64,000 nucleotides of DNA, taken from the NCBI GenBank assembly GCA_019247715.1, contig JAFBAO010000006.1, forward strand, positions 1 to 64,000, in the 5' to 3' direction. The stretch is from Caulobacteraceae bacterium (GTDB lineage Bacteria > Pseudomonadota > Alphaproteobacteria > Caulobacterales > Caulobacteraceae). This document shows positions 28,514 to 37,300 of this stretch, one piece after another. The notes beneath the pieces are model-generated. The model saw only the letters and a program-made list of their open reading frames with translations. It did no database searches and was not told the origin of the DNA. A program made the position numbers and the translations under genes. Each line of letters opens with the position of its first letter. Within the stretch, counting starts at the first letter, position 1.

Positions 28514-29785
28514 ATGACGGCGGTCGCCCGTGTCGAACGCAGGGCCCCCGCCGCCGTGCGCTGGACGCGCGGCCGCGGCGAGGCGGCGCTGGTCTTCTGG
28601 GCCTCGGTGGCCCTCGCCCTGGTGTTCAGCCAGTTCTGGGTGATGCTGATCACCGGCCCCGTCCAGATGGTGCCGCTGAGCGTCTCGGCCAGCCTCAGGA
28701 ACTACTACTTCCCCGCCTACGCCGTCGGCCTCGTCCTCGCCCTCGGCCGACCGGAAGCGCTGGGCGCGGCGGCCCTTCGCTCGCCGTTCTGCGCCGTCCT
28801 GGTCGCGCTGGCCTTCGCCTCGGCGAGCTGGAGCATCGACCCGGCGGTCACCGAGCGGCGGGCCGTCGCCATCCTCTTCACCACCCTCTGCGGCATGGCG
28901 ATCGCCGCGCGCCATGCCTGGCCGCGCCTGCTGGAGGTGTTCGGCGCCGTCTTGGCCGTGACGCTCGTGCTCAGCGTGCTGACCGTGTGGCTGGCGCCGC
29001 GCTACGGGCTGATGAGCGTCGACTTCCCGGGCGCCTGGCGCGGCGTCTGGAGCCACAAGAACACCCTCGGCTACAACATGTCGGTGGCCTTCGTGGTCTT
29101 CGTGGCGGCGGCCATCCTCTCGAAGCCGCGGCGCTGGCTGTGGGCGGCCATGGCGGCGGGCGCCGTGGCCCTGGTGATCGCCTCGACGTCCAAGACCTCG
29201 CTCGCCTGCTGCGCGGCGGCGGCCGTCTGCGTGCTGCTGGTGGCGCTCGGCCGGCGCGGCCCGGTGAGCGCGGTGGCGGCGGCCTATCTGGCGGCCACGG
29301 GACTCGTCGCCGCCATTCTCGTTTCGATCCTCGATCCGGGGCTCGTCTTCCGCCTGGTCGGCAAGGACGAGAGCCTCACCGGCCGCACCCGGATCTGGAC
29401 CGCGGTGCTCCACCAGATCGCCAAGCGTCCGGCTGCCGGCTACGGCTACGGCGCGGTCTGGACCGAGACCTCGCCCTGGGGGCCGTTGCCGTGGATCTCC
29501 CGCGAGCAAGGCTTCGCCGTCAGCGAGGCGCACAACAGCTGGCTCGCGGTCTGGATCGAGCTCGGATACTTGGGGCTGGGCGCCGCCGCCGTCACCCTCG
29601 CGGACGCCTGGGTGCGGACGCTGGCCGGCGTCTTCAAGCGCCCCTCCAGCTACTTCACCCTGCCGTTCCTGGCGATCTTCAGCCTGCACACGGTCACCGA
29701 GTCGGCGATCCTGGTGCAGAACGACCTCGTCTGGCTGATGTTCGCGGCCGTGGCGTTGAAGCTGGCCTCGCCCGAGCCAGAGTAA
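28514..29785 (+). CDS. O-antigen ligase family protein (polytopic)
   Basis: Multiple TM segments; GVWSHKNTLGYNMSVAFVVFV ... SLTGRTRIWTAVLHQIAKRPAAGYGYGAVW ... VSEAHNSWLAVWIELGYLGL. Confidence 0.87.
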   Translation: MTAVARVERRAPAAVRWTRGRGEAALVFWASVALALVFSQFWVMLITGPVQMVPLSVSASLRNYYFPAYAVGLVLALGRPEALGAAALRSPFCAVLVALAFASASWSIDPAVTERRAVAILFTTLCGMAIAARHAWPRLLEVFGAVLAVTLVLSVLTVWLAPRYGLMSVDFPGAWRGVWSHKNTLGYNMSVAFVVFVAAAILSKPRRWLWAAMAAGAVALVIASTSKTSLACCAAAAVCVLLVALGRRGPVSAVAAAYLAATGLVAAILVSILDPGLVFRLVGKDESLTGRTRIWTAVLHQIAKRPAAGYGYGAVWTETSPWGPLPWISREQGFAVSEAHNSWLAVWIELGYLGLGAAAVTLADAWVRTLAGVFKRPSSYFTLPFLAIFSLHTVTESAILVQNDLVWLMFAAVALKLASPEPE

Positions 29786-29797
29786 AAAGTCCTCGCG

Positions 29798-31027
29798 TCA
29801 GGAGGGCGAGGCGAACCCGATGATCCTTCTTAAGAACCCGCGCACATAGCCTACCTGGCGGCCGAGGAAGGCGATGCAGTAGTGGGCCGCCTCGTGGGGG
29901 GAGACGGTGAAGGCCCTGCCCACCGTGTCGGCCATCACCGCGCCGCGCTCGCCGATGGGCCGGGGAAGCCCCTTCGTGGTGTCCACCGCCGTCTGGTGCT
30001 CGATCTCCGAGTTCAGCTCGGCGCCCGTCAGCACCACCATGGCCGATACCCAGACCCAGAGCATGTAGGCGATGATCGCCCCCAGCGAGCCGTAGGTGAC
30101 CCCGAAGTGGGCGACGTTGTTGACGTACCAGGAGAAGGCCAGCGAGACGGCCATCCAGCCCAGCGCCGCGATCAGGCCGCCGAAGGCCACCCATCGCCAC
30201 CGGGCGCGCCGGCGGCTGGGGCCGTAGCGGTAGAGCAGGGTGAAGGTGGCGGCGGCGACCACGAAGACGGTGAGCCAGCGCACGATCCCCCACCAGAGGC
30301 TGAGGCGCCGGAAGCCGAGCTCCCTCAGGAACACCGGCGCGCCCACCAGAACGCTGATCACCACGGCCAGGAAGATGAGCGCGCCCAGGGTCACGAGGTA
30401 GGTGAAAAAGCTCCGCCGCACGTAGTCGCGCTTCTCGACCTCGTCGAAGGTGATGTTGAGGGCGTCCACCATCGCCTTCATCCCGGCGTTGGCGCTCCAC
30501 ACCGAGAGCAGGGTGGAGACCAGGAAGGCGAAGCTCAGGGTGTCGTGCCGTTGGCTGGTGAGGCGCACCATCTGGTCGCCGATCAGCCGCACCGCGTCGG
30601 TGGGCAGGATGCCCGACAGGTGCGCCAGCTGATGCTCCACGGTCTTCAGGTCGGAGAAGATGCCGTAGAGCGAGACGAAGGCGGCGATGGCCGGAAAGGT
30701 CGCCAGCAGGATGTAGTAGGTGATGCCTCCGGCCAGGGCCGCAAGCCGGTCGCGGCCCATTTCCCGGTAGGTGCGCCAGAGGATGTCCTTCCAGCCGAGC
30801 GGCGGGATCGCGACGGGCCAGTAGGCCGCCCGGCCGCGCCCGGGCTCGGCGGCGTCCAGCGTCTCGGCGGTGAGCGGGCGGGGGGCCGGAGCGCCCGGCG
30901 CCACGGGCGACTTCCTGGCGCGCCGCCACACGGCGGCCGCGGCCATCGCCGCCATCGCGACCCAGGGAGCGAGGCGGTAGGGCAGTTTGGCGCGTCCGCC
31001 CTTCGGGCCGGACGTCGGATCGCTCAT
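29798..31027 (-). CDS. YihY/virulence factor BrkB family membrane protein
   Basis: AYWPVAIPPLGWKDILWRTYREMGRDRLAALAGGITYYILLATFPAIAAFVSLYGIF ... WRWVAFGGLIAALGWMAVSLAFSWYVNN. Confidence 0.9.
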   Translation of the reverse strand: MSDPTSGPKGGRAKLPYRLAPWVAMAAMAAAAVWRRARKSPVAPGAPAPRPLTAETLDAAEPGRGRAAYWPVAIPPLGWKDILWRTYREMGRDRLAALAGGITYYILLATFPAIAAFVSLYGIFSDLKTVEHQLAHLSGILPTDAVRLIGDQMVRLTSQRHDTLSFAFLVSTLLSVWSANAGMKAMVDALNITFDEVEKRDYVRRSFFTYLVTLGALIFLAVVISVLVGAPVFLRELGFRRLSLWWGIVRWLTVFVVAAATFTLLYRYGPSRRRARWRWVAFGGLIAALGWMAVSLAFSWYVNNVAHFGVTYGSLGAIIAYMLWVWVSAMVVLTGAELNSEIEHQTAVDTTKGLPRPIGERGAVMADTVGRAFTVSPHEAAHYCIAFLGRQVGYVRGFLRRIIGFASPS

Positions 31028-31029
31028 GC

Positions 31030-31044
31030 TTAAGCTCACCTTAA
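31030..31044. promoter_or_regulatory. CtrA-like box TTAA-N7-TTAA
   Basis: ttaa gctcacc ttaa read directly; lies 3 nt from the ATG of the BrkB-family gene. Confidence 0.5.
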
Positions 31045-31125
31045 GCGCACGCTTCCTGTCGTTCTCCGGCCGGCCGTCGCCTTAAGGGCCGCTCCTCTTG
31101 CGGCGCAATCAGGGGGTTGGCCGGC

Positions 31126-32820
31126 TCAAAGGTCAAGCTTGCTCGTCGCCGCAGCCTCCGGCCGCAGGGCGGACTCGATGAGGCCGAGGGTGTTGTCGAG
31201 CCCGAAGATGGCCGCGAAGGAGCCGAATCGGGGGCCCTGGCTCTGGCCCAGCAGCACCTCGTAGAGCGCCTGGAACCAGGTCCGGAGCGGCTCGAAGCCG
31301 GCGGCCTTGCCGGCCTCGTAGACCTCGTTCTGGACCAGCTCCGCGTCCTGGCGCCCGGCCGGCAGGCGCCGCAGCCGCGCCGCCAGGTCGGCGAAGGCGG
31401 CGCGCTCCTTGTCGCTGGGAGGGCGGAACTGCTTCGCCGGCAGCACGAAGTCCTCGTAGTAGTTGAGGGCGTACCCGGCCAGCCGGTCGAGCAGCGGCTC
31501 GCTTTTTGGGGTCGCGCCCGGCAGGTAGCGGCTGAGGAACCCCCAGAGGATGGTCTTGTCCGAGGCGTTGGCGGCCGAGACGAGGTTGAGCAGCAGCGAG
31601 AAGGAGACGGGCGAGCTCTTGCCTGGCGGCTCGCCCGCGTGGACGCTCCAGACGGGGTTGTCCAGCCGGTTGGCCGCGCCCGCGCCACGGTTGTACCCGT
31701 CGAGGTGCTGCAGATACTCGTCAGTCGCCTTGGGGATCACGTCGAAGTAGAGCCGCTTGGCCGACTTCGGCGAGACGAACATGTAGTAGGCCAGGCTCTC
31801 CGGCGCGCCGTAGCGCAGCCATTCCTCCATGGTCAGGCCGTTGCCCTTCGACTTGGAGATCTTCTGGTTGTGCTCGTCCATGAAGAGCTCGTAGTGGAAG
31901 CCCTCCGGCGGCTCGCCCCCCAGCACCTTGCAGACCCGGCTGGAGATCCGCGAGGAGTCCACCAGGTCCTTGCCGGACATCTCGTAGTCGACTTCCAGGG
32001 CCGTCCAGCGGGCGGCCCAGTCCGGGCGCCATTGCAACTTCACCGCCCCGCCGGTGACCGGGACCTCGGTGAGCGTCCCATCCTCGTCGGGAAACACGAT
32101 GGTCCCCGCGTCCAGCCGCCGCTCGAGCGTCGGCGCCTGCAGCACCCGCCCGCTCTTCGGGCTGATGGGCAGGAAGGGCGAATAGGTGGCGCGCCGCTCT
32201 TCGCCGAGCGTCGGGAGCATGATCGCCTGCACCTGGTCGAACCGCTCCAGCACCCGGAGCAGGACCTCGTCGAAGCGGCCGGACCGGTAGCACTGGGTGG
32301 CCGAGACGAACTCGTAGTCGAACCCGAAGCCGTCCAGGAAGGCGCGCAGTCGCGCGTTGTTATGATCGCCGAAGCTCGGGTGCTCGCCGAAGGGGTCGCG
32401 CACACTGGTGACCGGCTTGTCGCGGTCCTCTTCCAGGATCTGCCGGTTCGGCACGTTGTCCGGGATCTTCCGAAGCCCGTCCATGTCGTCGGAGACCACG
32501 ATCAGCCGGGTGGGGATGGCGTCGTCGGTGAGCGCCCGGAAGGCGGCGCGGACCATGGTCGGGCGGGCGACCTCGCCGAAGGTGCCGAGGTGCGGCAGGC
32601 CCGAGGCGCCGTAGCCGCACTGGAAGACCACCGGCCGGCGCAGGGCCGGGAGGGCGTCCAGCGCCTCGCCGATCTTGCCGGCCTCGATCAGGGTGGCGGC
32701 GAGGTCTCGCTCGGCGTCGCTGTCCAGCCGCAGCTTGAGATGCCGCGCCAGCAGGATCCGCGCCTGCTCGAACGGCCACGAGCGGGCCTCGCGGGCGAGA
32801 TGGGAAAGACCGGTCAGCAT
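31126..32820 (-). CDS. lysS: Lysyl-tRNA synthetase, class I
   Basis: YGASGLPHLGTFGEVARPTMV (HIGH-like) and KISKSKGNGLTMEEWL (KMSKS-like), plus class I LysRS overall pattern; ATG at 32820 preferred over the TTG at 32856. Confidence 0.92.
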   Translation of the reverse strand: MLTGLSHLAREARSWPFEQARILLARHLKLRLDSDAERDLAATLIEAGKIGEALDALPALRRPVVFQCGYGASGLPHLGTFGEVARPTMVRAAFRALTDDAIPTRLIVVSDDMDGLRKIPDNVPNRQILEEDRDKPVTSVRDPFGEHPSFGDHNNARLRAFLDGFGFDYEFVSATQCYRSGRFDEVLLRVLERFDQVQAIMLPTLGEERRATYSPFLPISPKSGRVLQAPTLERRLDAGTIVFPDEDGTLTEVPVTGGAVKLQWRPDWAARWTALEVDYEMSGKDLVDSSRISSRVCKVLGGEPPEGFHYELFMDEHNQKISKSKGNGLTMEEWLRYGAPESLAYYMFVSPKSAKRLYFDVIPKATDEYLQHLDGYNRGAGAANRLDNPVWSVHAGEPPGKSSPVSFSLLLNLVSAANASDKTILWGFLSRYLPGATPKSEPLLDRLAGYALNYYEDFVLPAKQFRPPSDKERAAFADLAARLRRLPAGRQDAELVQNEVYEAGKAAGFEPLRTWFQALYEVLLGQSQGPRFGSFAAIFGLDNTLGLIESALRPEAAATSKLDL

Positions 32821-32852
32821 GGGCGAGGCGGTAATGCCGGGCCCCCGCGCGG

Positions 32853-33281
32853 TCAATCGGCCTGGAGCGGCAGACTGAGCAGGAAGTGGCCCCGCAGGAA
32901 CGCCACCGGCGAGGCCCGCGCCTCCTGCCAGGCCTCCACATGCACGTTGGCGATGCGCCGGCCGAGCTTGCGCACGTCGGCGCGCGCGTAGGTGGTGACC
33001 TCGCGCGCCGGACGCAGATATTCGATGGTGACGTCGATGGTCTTCGGCTGGCGCCTCGCGGGCTCCACGATCGAGAGCTGGGCCAGCGCCGTCATCTCCA
33101 TGAAGGCCCCCACCGCTCCGCCGTGCAGGGCCGGAACCATCGGATTGCCGACCAGGCTCGGCTTAAAGGGCAGGATGGCGGTCATTTCGTCGCCGGCGAG
33201 CTCGGCGCCCATGCCGAGGAACCGCACATAGGGGATGGCGTCCAGCACCGCCTGCAACCGCCCGGCCGCCCCCTCGCTCAT
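32853..33281 (-). CDS. PaaI family hotdog-fold thioesterase
   Basis: NPMVPALHGGAVGAFMEMTALAQLSIVEPARRQPKTIDVTIEYLRPA. Confidence 0.85.
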   Translation of the reverse strand: MSEGAAGRLQAVLDAIPYVRFLGMGAELAGDEMTAILPFKPSLVGNPMVPALHGGAVGAFMEMTALAQLSIVEPARRQPKTIDVTIEYLRPAREVTTYARADVRKLGRRIANVHVEAWQEARASPVAFLRGHFLLSLPLQAD

Positions 33282-33727
33282 GCGGATCCGCCTGCAGGCG
33301 GCGCCCCGCTGAGCACGAAGACGCCCTGCGCCGTCGCCACCGGATCGTCCGGGTCGACTTCGTAGGCCACGGCCCGCAGAAAGGCGATGGTGTGGGTGAG
33401 CTTGTAGCAGTGGGCGCGGGCCAGGATGTCGCGCCGGGGCTGGGCTGGGCGCATGTAGTCGATGCGAAGGTCGAGGGTGGCGCTCGCGGCGTAGGCCGAA
33501 TCGGCGGCCTTGATGGCGAGGCCGCAGGTGTGGTCCAGCAATGTCGTCACCACCCCGCCGGCGATGACGCCGGTGGCCGGATCGCCGACCAGGTCGGCGC
33601 GGTATGGGGCCTTCACCTTGGCCACCGATGGCTCGAGGCCGAGGAACTCGAACCCCAGGGCCACGACCTGGGGGGTTCGCATCATCCTCTCGGCCAGCGC
33701 CGTAGCCGCCTTCAGGTCGAACACCAT
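33278..33727 (-). CDS. PaaI family hotdog-fold thioesterase
   Basis: GDPATGVIAGGVVTTLLDHTCGLAIKAADSAYAASATLDLRIDYMRPAQP; overlaps the neighbouring paralogue by 4 nt. Confidence 0.85.
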   Translation of the reverse strand: MVFDLKAATALAERMMRTPQVVALGFEFLGLEPSVAKVKAPYRADLVGDPATGVIAGGVVTTLLDHTCGLAIKAADSAYAASATLDLRIDYMRPAQPRRDILARAHCYKLTHTIAFLRAVAYEVDPDDPVATAQGVFVLSGAPPAGGSA

Positions 33728-33763
33728 GGCCTCTTATAGGGACAAGGAAGCGCCCGCGCCTAT

Positions 33764-34783
33764 ATGCGCAAGGCGATGATCCGTCCGCAGGACCTTCTCT
33801 GCCAGAAGCCCGACGGCCTCTATTGCCCGCCCGGCGACTTCTACGTCGATCCGGTGCGCCCGGTGGACCGGGCGGTGATCACTCACGGCCACGGAGACCA
33901 CGCCCGGGCCGGCCACCGGACGGTGGCGGCGACGCCGGAGACGCTGGCGATCATGGCCGCCCGCTATGGCGAGGCCTACGCACAGACTACTCGTTCGTTG
34001 GCCTACGGCGAAACTCTGGACCGCGACGGGGTCGAGGTGACCCTGGTCCCGGCCGGTCACATCCTTGGGTCGGCCCAGGCCGTGGTGCGCTGGAAGGGCC
34101 TGACCATCGTCGTCTCCGGGGACTACAAGCGCCGCCGCGATCCCACCTGCGCGCCTTTTGAGCCGTTTCCCTGCGACGTCTTCGTCACCGAGGCCACCTT
34201 CGGCCTGCCGGTCTTCCGCCATCCCGACGACGCCGGCGAGATCGCCAAGCTGCTTCGATCCACCGAGCAGTTCGGCGGGCGCTGCCATCTCGTGGGCGCG
34301 TACGCCCTCGGCAAGGCTCAGCGCCTGATACGGCTGCTGCGCGAGGCGGGCTGGCGGCGCCCCATCTACGTGCACGGCGCCTTCGAGCGGCTGAACGCGG
34401 TCTACGCGTCCTTCGGCGTCGACCTCGGCCCGCTCGCCCCCGCCACCGGCGAGGGCAAGCAGGATCTGGCCGGCGAGATCGTGCTCGCTCCACCGTCGGC
34501 GCTCGCCGACCGCTGGACCCGCCGGTTCGCCGATCCGGTCGCGGCCTTCGCCTCCGGCTGGATGCGGGTGCGCGCCCGCGCTCGCCAGCGGGGCGTGGAG
34601 CTGCCGCTGGTGATCTCCGACCACGCCGACTGGGACGAGCTCTGCGCCACTCTCGCCGAGCTCGCGCCCGGCGAGGTCTGGGTGACCCACGGCCGCGAAG
34701 AGGCGCTGGTGCGTTGGGCCAGGACCCACGGCCTGGAGGCCAAGGCCCTGGCGCTGGCCGGCTACGAGGACGAGGAGGACTGA
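33764..34783 (+). CDS. Ligase-associated DNA exonuclease (MBL-fold, SNM1/CPSF-like)
   Basis: RPVDRAVITHGHGDHARAGHRTVAATPETLAIMAARYG ... PAGHILGSAQAVVRWKGLTIVVSGDYKRRRDPTCAPFEPFPCDVFVTEATFGLPVF; directly upstream of an ATP-dependent ligase. Confidence 0.92.
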   Translation: MRKAMIRPQDLLCQKPDGLYCPPGDFYVDPVRPVDRAVITHGHGDHARAGHRTVAATPETLAIMAARYGEAYAQTTRSLAYGETLDRDGVEVTLVPAGHILGSAQAVVRWKGLTIVVSGDYKRRRDPTCAPFEPFPCDVFVTEATFGLPVFRHPDDAGEIAKLLRSTEQFGGRCHLVGAYALGKAQRLIRLLREAGWRRPIYVHGAFERLNAVYASFGVDLGPLAPATGEGKQDLAGEIVLAPPSALADRWTRRFADPVAAFASGWMRVRARARQRGVELPLVISDHADWDELCATLAELAPGEVWVTHGREEALVRWARTHGLEAKALALAGYEDEED

Positions 34784-34789
34784 CGGGCC

Positions 34790-36406
34790 GTGCGCGCCTT
34801 CGCCCGCCTGCTCGACAGGCTCTCGCTGACCCACGGGCGCAACGCCAAGCTGACCCTGGCGCGCGATTTCCTGCGCGAGACGCCGGACCCGGACCGCGGC
34901 TGGGCCCTTGCCGCCCTCACCGGGGCGCTCGTCTTCCAGGAGGCCAAGCCCGCGGCGATCCGCAAAGCCGTGGAGGCGCGGATGGACCCGGTGCTCTTCG
35001 CCTGGTCCTACGACTTCGTGGGCGACCTCGCCGAGACGGTGGCGCTGGCCTGGCCCGCCCGGCCGGGCGCGAACCGCGAGCCGGAGCTCTCGGAGGTGGT
35101 GGACGCCCTGCGCTCGGCTTCGCGCCGGGAGGTGCAGCCGCTGATCGAGGGCTGGCTCGACGCCCTGGACGCCGACGGCCGCTGGGCGCTGCTGAAGCTG
35201 CTCACCGGGGGGCTGAGGGTGGGGCTCTCGGCCAGGCTCGCCAAGCAGGCGGCGGCGGACCTCGGCGACGTGGAGGTGGCCGAGATCGAGGAGCTCTGGC
35301 ACGCGCTCAGGCCCCCCTACGAGGATCTGTTCGCCTGGCTGGAGGGGCGCTCGGAGCGGCCGTCGGCCGAGGCCCCGGCGCGGTTCCGGCCGGCGATGCT
35401 CGCCCAGGCCATCGACGAGGCCTCCGACTTCGCCAAGCTCGATCCGGCCGACTACGCCGCCGAATGGAAGTGGGACGGGATCCGGGTCCAGGCGGTGAGC
35501 GAGCGCGGGGTCCGCCGGCTCTGGAGCCGCACCGGCGAGGACATCTCCGCCGCCTTTCCGGACGTAGCGCAGAGCCTTACCTTCGAGGGCGTGATCGACG
35601 GCGAACTGCTGGTCATCCGCGACGGGCGCGTGGCGCCGTTCGGCGACCTGCAGCAGCGGCTGAACCGCAAGTCCGCCGACGCCAAGCTGATGGCCGCCTT
35701 TCCCGCCGGCGTGCGGGCCTACGACCTGCTGATGGACGGCGAGACCGACCTGCGGGCCTTGCCGTTCCGCGAGCGCCGCGCGCGGCTGGAGGCCTTCGTC
35801 GCATCCGCCGCGTCGCCGCGCATCGATCTTTCGCCGCTGCAGCCCTTCGCCGACTGGCAGGCGCTGGCGGCCCTGCGCGCCGACCCGCCGCCGGGCGATG
35901 CGCGTTGCGCCGAGGGGCTGATGCTGAAGCGGTGGGACTCCATCTACGAGCCCGGGCGGCCCAGGGGCCCGTGGTTCAAGTGGAAGCGCGACCCACACCT
36001 GGTGGACGCGGTGCTGATGTACGCCCAGCGCGGCCACGGCAAGCGCTCCAGCTTCTACTCCGACTACACCTTCGGGGTCTGGCGCGAGGAGGAGGACGGG
36101 CGCCGGGCGCTCACCCCGGTGGGCAAGGCCTACTTCGGCTTCACCGACGAGGAGCTGAAGGAGCTCGACAAGTTCGTGCGGGACAACACCGTAGAGCGGT
36201 TCGGGCCCGTCCGTTCCGTGCGCGCCGACCAGGATTTCGGCCTGGTGCTGGAGGTGGCCTTCGAGGGCCTGCAGCGCTCGACCCGCCACCGCTCGGGGCT
36301 GGCCATGCGCTTCCCGCGCATCAGCCGCATCCGCTGGGACAAGCCGGCGCGGGAGGCGGACGAACTTGCGACCCTGGAGCGGATGCTGGAGCAGCTGGGT
36401 GCGTAA
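34790..36406 (+). CDS. ATP-dependent DNA ligase (cisplatin damage response type)
   Basis: EWKWDGIRVQAVSERGVRRLWSRTGEDISAAFPDV (KxDG lysine motif) ... FEGVIDGELLV ... WFKWKRDPHLVDAVLMYAQRGHGKRSSFYSDYTFGVW; GTG start at 34790. Confidence 0.94.
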   Translation: MRAFARLLDRLSLTHGRNAKLTLARDFLRETPDPDRGWALAALTGALVFQEAKPAAIRKAVEARMDPVLFAWSYDFVGDLAETVALAWPARPGANREPELSEVVDALRSASRREVQPLIEGWLDALDADGRWALLKLLTGGLRVGLSARLAKQAAADLGDVEVAEIEELWHALRPPYEDLFAWLEGRSERPSAEAPARFRPAMLAQAIDEASDFAKLDPADYAAEWKWDGIRVQAVSERGVRRLWSRTGEDISAAFPDVAQSLTFEGVIDGELLVIRDGRVAPFGDLQQRLNRKSADAKLMAAFPAGVRAYDLLMDGETDLRALPFRERRARLEAFVASAASPRIDLSPLQPFADWQALAALRADPPPGDARCAEGLMLKRWDSIYEPGRPRGPWFKWKRDPHLVDAVLMYAQRGHGKRSSFYSDYTFGVWREEEDGRRALTPVGKAYFGFTDEELKELDKFVRDNTVERFGPVRSVRADQDFGLVLEVAFEGLQRSTRHRSGLAMRFPRISRIRWDKPAREADELATLERMLEQLGA

Positions 36407-36420
36407 CCGCGGGCGCCGAC

Positions 36421-37197
36421 TCAAGCCGTCTGGGTGAGCGCCTTAGCGAAGGACATCCAGGCCGGGCTGCCGAAGGCCCAGAAGACGCCGACGTTGACCA
36501 CCGCAAAGACGCCGGCGGCCGCGTAGTAGGCGGGGTGGACGCGCTTGTTCTTCGTGAAGTCGTAGGCGATGGCGATGGCGAGCAGCAGGTCGGCGACGCC
36601 GAGGCTGATGGCGGTTCCCTGTTCGGCGAGGCCCATGGGGATCGCGAGGCGCCCGCTGCCGGGGCCGGTCATTATGAAGAACGAAGCCAGCATCAGCCGC
36701 TTGTGCCAGGCCGGCCGGCGGCGGTTCCAGAGCGCCGCGCCCACCAGCGCCGTCGCCGCGGCCATGGCCAGCACCGGCAGGGCCATGAACGCCAGGGGCG
36801 TCGGCGCGCCGGGCGGCGCATGGCCGAGGCGCGCGGCGGTGATCGCGGTCGAGTAGCCCAGCGAGATCATCGCCCCGAAGAGGAGGGCGCCCAGGATGCC
36901 CAGCTGCTTGTGTGGCGCGCTGCGGCCGGCGGCGATCAGCCCGGACTGGACCACGAAGAGGGCCATCCAGGCGGTGAAGACCAGGCCATGGGTGATGGTC
37001 AGCAACGACAGCGGCGGCGGGGCGTGGATCAGGGACTTCAGGTAGAACGAAGGCGCAAAGCCCAGCAGGATGATGACGCTCGAGACGAGGATCATCACGA
37101 AGTAGAAGCCGGCGCCCGCGTTCCATGGCTCGCGCGAGGCCGACGGCGCGCCTGGCGCCGGCGCGACGGCGTTTCCGATTTCCGCGATCTCAGCCAT
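36421..37197 (-). CDS. Polytopic membrane protein (about 7 TM), unknown function
   Basis: Successive hydrophobic segments in 258 aa, e.g. GFYFVMILVSSVIILLGFAPSFYL and PLSLLTITHGLVFTAWMALFVVQSGLI. Confidence 0.75.
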   Translation of the reverse strand: MAEIAEIGNAVAPAPGAPSASREPWNAGAGFYFVMILVSSVIILLGFAPSFYLKSLIHAPPPLSLLTITHGLVFTAWMALFVVQSGLIAAGRSAPHKQLGILGALLFGAMISLGYSTAITAARLGHAPPGAPTPLAFMALPVLAMAAATALVGAALWNRRRPAWHKRLMLASFFIMTGPGSGRLAIPMGLAEQGTAISLGVADLLLAIAIAYDFTKNKRVHPAYYAAAGVFAVVNVGVFWAFGSPAWMSFAKALTQTA

Positions 37198-37300
37198 TTT
37201 GTGTCTCCCCCGAAACGTGGCCGACTATGGCGCCGAGCGGGCCGCTTGTGAACGGAGGTCGAGCCCAGGGGAGCGGCAAGCCTTGGGGGCATCCCGCGGT

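Noticed and set aside
31117-32991. 624-aa plus-strand ORF
   Set aside because: Antisense to class I LysRS.
33734-36424. 896-aa minus-strand ORF
   Set aside because: Antisense to the exonuclease and DNA ligase; compositional shadow.
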